The translations under genes and the position numbers were made by a program. Below, piece by piece: positions 37,099 to 46,299 of a stretch of DNA of 64,000 nt; the first letter of the stretch is position 1; every line of letters starts with the position of its first letter. Under the pieces are notes generated by a model. That model worked only from the letters and a program-made list of their open reading frames with translations, did no database searches and was not told where the DNA came from. Source of the stretch: Arbacia lixula (Eukaryota > Echinodermata > Echinoidea > Arbacioida > Arbaciidae); assembly GCA_963669155.1 (NCBI GenBank), contig OZ022588.1, positions 7,030,679-7,094,678 of the forward strand, in the 5' to 3' direction.

Positions 37099-40000
37099 GT
37101 GGGTTTGTAATTTTCTTGTGGGTTCATGATTTGATTTTGGGGTGGTCATGCTGTCTAATAGGATTGGGTGCATATATTTGATGTCTATATGTGTGATTGT
37201 TGTGTATGTGTTTTAATAACTGTTTATGTGCTGTGTGAATATTTTTTGTATGTCTTGTTCAGGTCTTGTGTGAATACATGTTTATGGGTGAGTATGTTCC
37301 TATGGTTGTGTGTATTTGTAGGTTTGAGAGCGTTGCACTGAAGATTTTATTTTAGTTTTGTGGCTTATACATGTATGCATGAGTAACTTTTGTTAGCAGA
37401 TGCTCTTTTAGTCCTAAGCAACTGATCTTTGCTGCATATGAATATTGATCTGGGAGAGAGAAGACTTTACATCTGTGCCATTTATGCATTTTTGCACAAG
37501 TAATACAAGGCAAATCCCACAGAGCAAGTTTGTCTGGCGCACAAAGCTTGGATTTCATGTGTTCTTGTTTGATCATGTTCGATCACTGTGAGTATATATC
37601 TCATGAATCCCGGTAATGATTTACATCACAATAAGTTTTCAAGCAATTTCAAAGGAATAGTCAACCCTGAAATTAAGTTGGTTGAGATAAAAGAAGAAGC
37701 ATAAACGAAGCATATTGGTTAAGGTTCAATAAAAGTCTGCCGGAGGATAAAAGGTTACAATTGTTTTAAGTTTTGATTCTGTGACGTCACATGCAATATA
37801 TGCTCTCCCATATGTTGCGTACCATTTTTTTCATATGTCGTTCTCAAAAGATGTGCATTTGAAACATCATTAAAAACATGGTTTTACACACATAACTCTA
37901 TGAAAACAATTATTCCTTCTTCAAAAGTAGAAAAATAGCAATTGATGGAATCATACAGCACACAACATATGAGAGAACACCTCTCACATAATTTTAAATT
38001 TTAAAAGTTCATAACTTTCTTATCCTTTGACAGATTTTTGTCAAACCTTCACTTATAGTTTTTTTTTCATGTTCTGATAATTACCAAAAGTTCAAATCAA
38101 CTTGATTTCAGGGTGAACTGTCCCTTTAAGAAAGAAAGTTCCCACATTGACAATAGATAACAAAAAGGTACGATCTTCAAATTTTGTGTACCGGTCGATA
38201 GCATTTTCTGATACTACTTGCAACACTCTACATTAGGATACGAAAAAGAAAGGTTCCAAACAAATTAGGTGATTGTGTTAGCTGCTATCCTCTCTAACCT
38301 TTGTTTTAAAATCTGGTTTTGGTCGAGAGTTATAATATAATATGTGCATATGTACAAATGATGCTTTTTACTCTCATTTGACTTACTTTTTCTTCCAGAA
38401 AAGGGGAATAGGGAATTAGATTTATGATCAATGAAGATCTAGTGCAATTATTAAAGACAGGGTCCCCAGTGGTATTGTCTGTAGAACTGGGAGTACAGTA
38501 TGAATTGCATAGAATGGCCCCCTCGTTGACATGAGAAAAATGGTTCTCGATACTCTCTACCTGCCGACATAGGCAAGGTGGTGATGAATCTTGTCAAAAG
38601 CATAGACAGGCTGGTGGTTTGACGAATACAACAGAAGAATCTTTTTGTAAAACTCACAGAGATTATATGTGTCTGCATTCAAAACAATTCCAAGCATTGA
38701 TATTGATTTAATTGGTCATCTTTCATTTGATTTTCTTGCTCTTCTTTCCAGGGCTGGAAGAAGTGCTGAGGAGAGATCTCTTTGGGCAGCATATCGTTTA
38801 TGACACAGTGCTAGCCGCCTTAGAAGGCCACCTGTCATCACCGAATCCACCCAAGCCGCTTGTCCTCTCCTTTCATGGGAGAACAGGAACAGGAAAGAAC
38901 TTTGTCAGCCGCCTGATAGCAGAGAGCCTTTACAAGAAAGGGATGCAGAGTAAATATGTTCATCTAAAGATTGCAGATAGGGACTACCGGCATATCTCCA
39001 GGCTTAAAGAATACAAGGTAATATCAAACAAGAGCTTTTGTATGTTTATTACTTTAGATGTAAACCTGGCCTGTGAGATATAATCAAGCGATTCACAATT
39101 TTGATAGCGTAGGGTGTAGACTGACATGCCCACAACAACTTTATGCAAGTACAAATCGACCCGACTGGAATGGGATAGCCAGGGTGGTCATCAGATAAAT
39201 CTTTTACATGTGGCTCATAAGAGCAGAATGTCACTTTTGTCAGATGTCTGAGCTGGACACACAGTGCACAGCTTTGGAACATGTGGCTCAAAGAAAGCAA
39301 AAATAAGAATAATCAAACTGATACTGGTACTATTCAATTTGCTTCAGTGGTCATGGAGAATGAGGTAAAAAAATTTTTCTCCAAATCTGACACTTCGGTG
39401 CTCTCATTCATGTGATTTCTATCATTTTCATGGATTTATTTCCACACCTTATCACTGTTTGCAAAACTCAGAAATATCATTTTCTTTAATTCATGTATTT
39501 CATTATCTATGTAGTCAGAATGAAATGAAAAGAAACATGCTGTCACTTTCTCAAGAGATACATTTGTGCAAGAACACATTGAACAATGTCGATAATATAG
39601 CGTGAATACTATGAACAACATGTCTCCTTACCGAATCTTGCGGGAAGGGACATCGGACATGATTGACAAAAGATCACCATTTTACATGACCACTGAAGCA
39701 AATCGAATAGTTTTTTTTGCTCGATGAAGGTAATAAGATATAGTTTCATACCCTGAAATATCCTTTTAAATGATCTAATATCCTATACGAATATATGATT
39801 TATCTAATAATATATAAGTTATCGTTGCGGATAGTGCTCTTGTCATTTTATGGGGACAAGCTGTATGACCTTCAGTTTGGCCACTTGCTCCACTGTCTCT
39901 CTCTAGGACACGCTCCACAACGAGGTCTTTGACAGTGTCAGAGGATGCCCCCGGCAGCTCTTCATCTTCGATGAGGTGGAGAACATGCCTCCTGGGCTCC

Positions 40001-41949
40001 TGGATGCCATACGCCCCTTCCTAGAATACCGCCAGGAACTCGAAGGGGTCCAATTCAATAAAGCAATCTTCATCTTTTTGAGGTACTTATGAGATATTTA
40101 TGGGGTAATTTATACTGCGTCAGAGTCTGCATACTGAAAAGCCATTGAAACCTTTGTTGGAGCTTACAGATGCGGTGTGCGATCAAAAAGGGTCGATCTT
40201 TGCAATGATTGGGCCATAAAATCGCCCTAAAATTTATCTCATTTAAGCCACCCCTCCCCTAATCCTATCCTAGTCTGCATTCTAACCATAACCAAATTTT
40301 TATGTAATTGAAGCTGTTAATGCATCAAAGAAACGCCCCCCCCAAAAAAAAAAAAAAATAATAATAATAAATAAATGAATAAATAAATAAATAAATAAAT
40401 AAATAAAAATGAATAAAAATAAATAAATAAATGAAATATAAAAAAATGAATGAATAAATAAATAAATATATAAAAATCAAAATCAAAATCTTTAATCTAC
40501 ATTATTCATTTAGTATCATGTGATAAATGAGAAGACATAATGTAATATAGAATTCTTAATTTGCAAATCATTACCTTTAATGAGTTTGTGATTCATGGGT
40601 AGGTTGGGTTTGAACACTTGCCTATAAGTCATCGCCGCTTACTTTGTCCACTTAATACAGTAACACAGCATCGAGAGAGATATCCAACTACGCATTGGCT
40701 CACTTGCAAGCTGGTAGACGAAGAGAAAGTATCCAACTCTATGACTTGGAACCACTCATTGAATCAAGCGCATTTAACCTTCAAGGTATGACACCTCTGT
40801 GTTTTCTTAAAAGGGAATTTCTGCCCAATTCTTGCACACAAGATCTAACGTATGTCACTGTTTTTACATCTTTTTTTTTTTTTAATTTCCTTTGAGAAAT
40901 ACATGTATCATTCATATTGCACCAGTACAAACATCATGACATCATAGTTATTGAGGGAATCGCAGTCCAGAAAGTGACTTCCTCATGAGCAAACAGCATG
41001 TAATTTGTGCATTGATCTATATTTCTATATGAATGACTGTAACCAAGAGTTCTACATGTATGTATCAAAGGAAATTAAAAAGATGTAAAAAGAGTGATAT
41101 ATTTTATATTTTGCGTGTATGAAATGGACAGAAAATATTGCAGTAGTGTAAGAGATAAATATGGGGAGTATAATACATTATCACAGAAGTAAAAGAGTCA
41201 CATAATTCTATTTTTTTTTTTTTTTTAAAGATGTCATGTGTTTTTCCTTTCCCTCACATTGCCTTTTATCTCTCTCCCTGTCACCCTGGCATCTCAGATA
41301 AAAAAACAAACATTACAGACACTCTGGTACTTGGTCACAAGTACCATGTCTCGTTTGATTTCTTCTTTCTCTTCTCCTTTACAGGGAGTGGATTTGAGAG
41401 CGTGCATCTCATCGACAAGTACCTGGTCAGAAAAAAATCAGAAGAAAACATTTCAGACTTGTTCACAAGTATCATGTCTCATTCGATTTTCTTCTTTCTC
41501 TTCTTCTCCTTAATAGGGAGTGGATTTGAGAGCATGTGTCTCATCGACAAGTACCTGGTCAGAAAAAATCAGAAGAAAACATTTCAGACTTGTTCACAAG
41601 CATCATGTCTCGTTCAATTTTCTTCTTTCTCTTCTTCTCCTTAATAGGGAGTGGATTTGAAAGCGCGCGTCTCATCGACAAGTACCTGGTCAGTCACTTC
41701 ATCCCGTTCTTGCCCCTGGAGGTGTCTCATGTCCGGAGCTGTGTCCAGGCCGAGCTCAGACCCCTGGACGTCCCTCTCAGCATGGACAAGGAAGACCTGA
41801 TCGAAGACGTGCTCAAGCACCTAGAATTCTGGCCAAAAGGCTCGGAAGTGCTCGCTACTAAGGGATGCAAAAGCGTGGCCGAGAAATTGAATTTAGCATT
41901 TTACCGCGCTCACAGGATGAGAAGAACTCAAAAAAGAATTGAGCTTTGA
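36822..41949 (+). CDS. Torsin family AAA+ ATPase (torsin-1A-like), whole gene
   Basis: Five coding exons: 36822-37098, 38752-39017, 39907-40082, 40661-40785, 41648-41949; all phases agree, 381 residues (human TOR1A 332, TOR3A 397). Torsins are ER/nuclear-envelope lumenal AAA+ ATPases that need LAP1/LULL1 for activity and remodel the nuclear envelope. Visible: hydrophobic N-terminal segment (YLLMFLLLMGGL) and hydrophobic VAAAITWSW, cysteine pair RECC, LFGQH, Walker A GRTGTGKN, Walker B LFIFDEVENM, sensor 1 FIFLSN, PFLPLE and sensor 2 GCK. Upstream of the ATG the frame is closed by a TAG at 36795. No arginine finger is seen, as in all torsins. I cannot assign it to one vertebrate paralogue. Confidence 0.95.
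37099..38751 (+). other. Torsin intron 1
   Basis: Begins with GT-rich sequence (TGTGTATGTG types, 37,170-37,320), then the fold-back at 37,651-38,128. No exon seen. Confidence 0.7.
37651..38128. mobile_element. MITE with AAAGGGACAGTTCACCCTGA ends
   Basis: Left AAAGGAATAGTCAACCCTGA then AATTAAGTTG; right CAACTTGATTTCAGGGTGAA then CTGTCCCTTT, inverted over about 33 bases, enclosing 478 bp. Further inner pairing (ATATGTTG / CAACATAT). It carries a CRE-like palindrome GTGACGTCAC at about 37,782. Confidence 0.85.
38752..39017 (+). CDS. Torsin exon 2 (LFGQH, Walker A)
   Basis: GLEEVLRRDLFGQHIVYDT, then KPLVLSFHGRTGTGKNFVSR. The Walker A is GRTGTGKN; human torsins 1 and 2 have GWTGTGK(N/S). Acceptor TTTCCAG, donor GTAATA. 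Confidence 0.96.
39325..39715. mobile_element. Fold-back element in torsin intron 2
   Basis: ACTATTCAATTTGCTTCAGT, GGTCATG and CATGACC, ACTGAAGCAAATCGAATAGT form terminal inverted repeats of about 27 bases around 390 bp. Confidence 0.8.
39907..40082 (+). CDS. Torsin exon 3 (Walker B)
   Basis: DTLHNEVFDSVRGCPRQ, LFIFDEVENMPPGLLDAI, RPFLEYRQELEGVQFNKAIF. The Walker B Asp-Glu pair is intact. Ends phase 2 within the sensor-1 FIFLSN. Confidence 0.96.
40320..40485. repeat. (AATA)n / poly-A microsatellite
   Basis: C8 then A15, then ATAA/AATG tetranucleotides to about 40,475, in torsin intron 3. Confidence 0.9.
40661..40785 (+). CDS. Torsin exon 4
   Basis: SNTASREISNYALAHLQAGR, RRESIQLYDLEPLIESSAFN. 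Aligns with the human TOR1A and TOR2A segment (SNTGGEQINQVALEAW in TOR2A). Acceptor AATACAG, donor GTATGA. Confidence 0.95.
40855..41095. mobile_element. Fold-back element in torsin intron 4
   Basis: TTTTTACATCTTTTTTTTTT, AATTTCCTTTGA and the inverse TCAAAGGAAATT, AAAAAGATGTAAAAA; about 235 bp without an ORF. Confidence 0.75.
41340..41690 (+). repeat. Three tandem copies of the torsin intron 4/exon 5 junction
   Basis: A 131-132 bp unit: GTTCACAAGTA(C)CATGTCTC, pyrimidine tract, AG acceptor, GGAGTGGATTTGAGAG and CTCATCGACAAGTACCTGGT. Acceptor AGs end at 41384, 41516 and 41647. After GGTCAG, copies 1 and 2 run into AAAAA..TCAGAAGAAAAC; copy 3 runs on into the exon. Confidence 0.95.
41648..41949 (+). 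CDS. Torsin exon 5 (sensor 2, C-terminus)
   Basis: GSGFESARLIDKYLVSHFIP, FLPLEVSHVRSC, LEFWPKGSEVLATKGCKS. The sensor-2 GCK cysteine motif is present. The acceptor here is the third of three tandem copies; only this copy leads into the full exon. The tail AFYRAHRMRRTQKRIEL is longer than in human torsins and is encoded by the first unit of a tandem repeat. Confidence 0.93.
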
Positions 41950-42145
41950 GCATTTTATTATGCTCACCAGATGAGAAGAACTCATAGAAGAATCAAGCTT
42001 TTAGCATCATCCAGTGCTTACAGGATGAGAAGATCTCATAAAAGAATTGAGCTTTGAGCATTTTATCATGCTCACAGGACGAGAGATCTCATAAAAGAAT
42101 CGAGTTTTGAGCATTTTATCCTGCTCACAGGACGAGAAGAGCTTT
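41893..42145 (+). repeat. 54-bp tandem repeat spanning the torsin stop codon
   Basis: Five units of (T)GAGCATTTTATC.TGCTCACAGGATGAGAAGA.CTCA.AAAAGAAT, then GAGCTTT. The first unit codes for the torsin C-terminus and stop; the others are 3' UTR. Confidence 0.9.
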
Positions 42146-42633
42146 GAGAGGACGTGATTAGTCAGAGACTTTCATGTCATAGCAGAATCTGAAATCATTA
42201 TGCAGAAAATATGTGCCAAATATGATGCAATGGTGGAAACAGTTTCTATGATTTTGTTTTATAAATACGGACAACTGCTCAAAAGCATGGAAATTAACAA
42301 CTAATTATTTTGAGCCCACTCCATTAAACATGATTCTTCCAGAGTTTTCATCAATAGACTGGACCCTGACTACTGGTCAGTTGGCATCTGCCCAAATGTC
42401 AGACCAGGGATGTGTTATGGAAGGATATGAAGCAACTTTCTTCCTTTGAACCCATGTGCCAAGCCGCTGAAAAGTTATGTGTTCTCAACAGGTGCTGTTC
42501 AGGTGTTTGAACAATTATGAATATGATTGTGTGGCAACGGATTCTCGGAGAGGACAAAAGAAATTTACAGTCTCATTTCGCTTGTCCCGTTCTGTTAATA
42601 CTTCCATGAGCATAACAGGTATCAGCAAACACA

Positions 42634-42639
42634 AATAAA
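42634..42639 (+). terminator. Candidate torsin poly(A) signal
   Basis: AATAAA about 690 bases after the torsin stop, the first clear canonical hexamer downstream that I noticed. Confidence 0.35.
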
Positions 42640-43119
42640 CAAGTTTTTCAAGTGAAATATCTCTGTTTCACGCAAACACACACAAACGCCGTTAATGATA
42701 ATACACAGCTTAATATATCATTTTGAGAGTGGTTGAATCCCCCAGATGCACAAGTTGTCGGAAAGTGAAGAAATTGGCCAATTTTGTAAGTAATAAAAAT
42801 AGCTTATATGTCCGATTTTTAATGATTCCTCAATACTTTTCGAAACAAAAGCAGAGTAAAGGATCTGTCATTATCTGCCGTTAACTTCCTTAAAGTTTGC
42901 AAACAAATTTGTCAAAAACAAAACGTCTACAGACAAATGGGAAATTAAAGAAATTTCTTTTCAAGTTGACATCAGCTAAATGTCGGCACGGCACATGGAA
43001 CATCAAAGCATGGTCATGATTATGGAATGCTTTTGGCATTCATGAGCACGCTTTAGAACCCATACAGATGTTTGAATATATTATGCTCGAGTTTCTACTC
43101 CTTCGTAACACCTCCCTGG
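42640..43119. other. Intergenic, no feature seen
   Basis: AT-rich DNA downstream of the torsin gene; no ORF or repeat noticed. Confidence 0.6.
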
Positions 43120-43715
43120 TCAGACATCCTACACTTAGTGTCTGTAGAGTAATACCTATGCGTGGTGTGTGCAATTTGTATCACATAGCCAAATGTCAGA
43201 CATCCTACACTTTGTGTCTGTAAAGTAATTCCCATGAGCGGTGTGTGCAATTTGTATTACAGAGCCAAATGTCACACATCCTACACTTTGTGTCTGTAAA
43301 AAATTCCTATGCGCTGTGTGTCTAATTCGTATTACAGAGCCAAATATCACACATCCTACACTTTGTGTCTGTAAAGTAATTCCCATGTGCGGTATGTGCA
43401 ATTTGTATCACAGATCCAAATGTCACACATCCTACACTTTGTGTCTGTAAAGTAATTCCCATGCACTGTGTGTGCAATTTGCATCACAGCCAAATGTCAC
43501 ACATCCTACATGTTGTGTCTGTAAAGTAATTCCCATGAGTGGTGTGTGCAATTTGTATCACAGCCAAATGTCACTCATCCTACACTTTGTGTCTGTAAAG
43601 TATTTCCCATGCGCAGTGTGTGCAATTTGTATCACAGCCAAATGTCACACATCCTACACGTTGTGTCTGTAAAGTAATTCCCATGCGCTGTGTGTGAAAT
43701 TTGTATCACAGCTCT
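43120..43715. repeat. 75-76 bp tandem array, eight units
   Basis: Unit CA(G/C)ACATCCTACACTTTGTG, TCTGTAAAGTAATTCCCATG, then GTGTGTGCAATTTGTATCAC. Starts near 43121, 43197, 43273, 43348, 43424 and on to about 43646. It gives spurious repetitive ORFs on both strands. Confidence 0.95.
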
Positions 43716-43789
43716 ATTTTGGTTATTGAATTGATCCATGCTGTGTTTGATGTCGTTGATATTGTTTAATTTTCTTCCAAGCATTTAGC

Positions 43790-43975
43790 CTAGGTGCTAG
43801 GCTGTGAGGTGCAACAACTATGTCTGGCAACACAGACTATGCTCAAATCCCAGGGGAAGAAGCCAGAGGAGCTATTACATCATTAGGGTGTAGTCTGTGT
43901 TACCAGACATAGTTGTTAACAGACGGGTTGTGTCCATGCACGCCACAGCCTAGTACTGTGCATAGGCTACCAAGC
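43790..43975. mobile_element. Fold-back element (ACAACTATGTCTGG / CCAGACATAGTTGT)
   Basis: Nested arms: TAGCCTAGGTGCTAGGCTGT / ACAGCCTAGTACTGTGCATA with GGCTA, and CAACTATGTCTGG.AACACAG / CTGTGTTACCAGACATAGTT. About 185 bp, no ORF. Confidence 0.8.
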
Positions 43976-43999
43976 ATTAGGTTTATAAGAAGGAAACAA

Positions 44000-44525
44000 A
44001 AAGAAAATACAAGATATAGTTATGGACAGATTGTCTGTTTTCATTAAAAAGGACGTTTTCATGATGTACATGTATTTGATGTTTTGTCAGAAAAAAATAA
44101 CTTATCTTGTATTGTATCTTGTAAGTGAACAACAGATTTTTTAATTTGCTGTTAACTAAATTATACCAGACACAAACTCTAAATAAAAATATTTATGTGA
44201 AAAGTTTGTATTTTCATTCCAAAGTAAATTTCATAATGTGTTTCATGTTTTGTGAAGAAAAAAAAATTAATGTTATAATTTGTTTAACAAAATAATACAT
44301 AACAGAGTTTTTAATTGGCAGTTAATTACTGGTAAATTATAACAGACACAAACTCCAAATAAAAGTGTAGGTATGAACAGATTGTGTATTTTCATTCAAA
44401 AGAACATGTTCATGATGTGTATTTCAGGCTTTGTATGTAAAAGTTAATCTAGTAATTTGCATTACGAGTTAGAAGTATTTAATTGACAGGTAATGAAATT
44501 ATACCAGACACAACTTCTATTATCC
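44000..44525. repeat. About 178-bp diverged tandem repeat, three units
   Basis: Shared blocks ATTATACCAGACACAAACTC, ACAGATTGT.TATTTTCATT and CATGATGTGTATTTCA recur at spacings of about 175-180 (for example CAGACACAA at 44166, 44343, 44505). Confidence 0.75.
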
Positions 44526-45559
44526 TTGATTCTTCCTTTCATGCTGGTGGCCGATACATACATATATGCTGGTGTTGCTGTGGTGCGTTTTGGGTCATAT
44601 CATTCAAGCTATTAAATTTTACTGATAGGTGCATCCTCTGTTATGCATGCATCCTAAAGAATAATTGTTTGCCTCTATACTTTTAATATTAAATGAGCAG
44701 GCATGGAAACAACTCCTTCTACGGAAGGCTGCCCACCTCTGCATGACATTAATTTGGAGGGGACTTTTTCATCTGGGCTGAAGACATGTGCATGTCTATA
44801 ACTTTTGACAGGGTTGTTACAGTAGATCTGAAAATGTTACTCGGAAAAGTTAAGAGAAAAAATAAATGCGTTTTCTGACCATGTAATTTGTTTCATGTTT
44901 TGAAATGATGAACTGTACATGTATGCAGATCGGTGTCTGGCACCAAAATACGCTGCCGACATGGTAAGCAGATTTTAAAAGTGGCGGAGGAAGAATTAAA
45001 TGATAACGGTCTAATTATCGCACGGAAAGGTGCAGCATACATGTACATGTATATCGCTGACTGGAATTTAATGTACATGTGGAGTAGCTAAACACAGTGT
45101 ACAGCTGCATGGCCTTATATTTTGATGTTGACCATTTTTCATTAAGCATTGTGGATTTTGGTCTGTCCGTTGCAAGTGATAGGTGGTGCACCGCAGTGTG
45201 AATCCACCGAATTGTAACAAGAATACAAAGGTTTCTGATTTTGCCTATTCAGGTGTGATGTGTGTGCTTGTGTATGTATGTGTGTCTTTGTGGGTGGATG
45301 GGTGTCTATGTGTAGAATTTGTGCATCTTGTGAAAAACCAATCAGAACCAAGCATGAACATTTGATTAACCAAGAATCAAATGTTCATGCAGAAAATAAT
45401 TTAGGCATTAAATTTGGGTACATTAATAAACCCATTATTACATTCACCTGTATGTAGTAATTAATTTTCAATGTGTGGAATGCATTCTGAATCAGTAACA
45501 TACAATGGTACGGTAGTTGAAAAAGAAACGCGAATAAAATTTGCATACATAAGAAAAAT

Positions 45560-46080
45560 GGTCTATTGGCAGTGCCTGACACTAGCCCGCTAGACATTAT
45601 CAAATGGTAAAACTCTCACTGGAGTGATTTTGTTTAGAACCAGTCGTCTTGGCAACATGCCTATATGATGACACCACTTCAGTAAAAAATCTATTGTTAG
45701 GTCATCAACACACATGTGGTATTACCCAAGGATTATTTGTAGAAGTATGAACACAATTGATGCAGAAATAAGAATTGAGAGCAAGCTAAATCAAAATTTT
45801 TCATCGTTCTGTAACAGACCAACAGCAAAAGTGATTACTAGGTCTCGGCTGAACTTTATTCAGGTGAGACTAAAATGGTTGATGGTCATGGCAATAGAGT
45901 ACCGAAGTGTGACTTAATTCGAGCATAATTGTCAAGACAACTGGTTCTAAACTATGCAGGTAGTGCAAGCAGTGGTGATCACAATGGGGACTGTAATTGG
46001 GAGTGCCTGACATTAGCATGCTTGACAATATCGGACCAGTAAATCTCTCTCTTAGGGATGTTGTTTAGAACCAGAATCCT
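45560..46080. mobile_element. MITE family C copies
   Basis: A full element lies at 45,941-46,075 (CTGGTTCTAAAC to GTTTAGAACCAG). A partial at about 45,580-45,650 ends TTTGTTTAGAACCAGTCG, with a facing AACTGGTTCTAAAC, so two or three copies are nested. Same family as 24,890-25,035. Confidence 0.7.
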
Positions 46081-46299
46081 GCATAACAATGGATATGACG
46101 ACCCCACAACTAGTTATGCATACAATTTCATCTATTGTCAAGCCCATTTCTACTTATGATTTGGATGATTTTGGGGAAGCAGGGGGCTTAGCTGCACTTG
46201 AAAAATTAAAAAATAGTATTTTAGAATATGCGACAAATAGTTGCATTGAACTTTCCATGATTTTTGGTTATACATATTCTTAAGCATCAATAAAGTCAA

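Noticed and set aside
41231..41644. 137-residue plus-strand ORF with two hydrophobic segments
   Set aside because: Not a separate gene: it reads through torsin junction copies 1 and 2 and intronic pyrimidine tracts.
43156..43672. Repetitive Cys-rich ORFs on both strands
   Set aside because: Produced by the 75-bp tandem array; no start context or homology.
43120..43715. CRISPR-like regular repeat spacing
   Set aside because: There are no unique spacers, the whole 75-bp unit repeats, and the genome is animal.
46089..46283. 64-residue plus-strand ORF (MDMTTPQLVMHTISS...)
   Set aside because: Single short ORF overlapping a MITE end, no homology and no splice partners seen.
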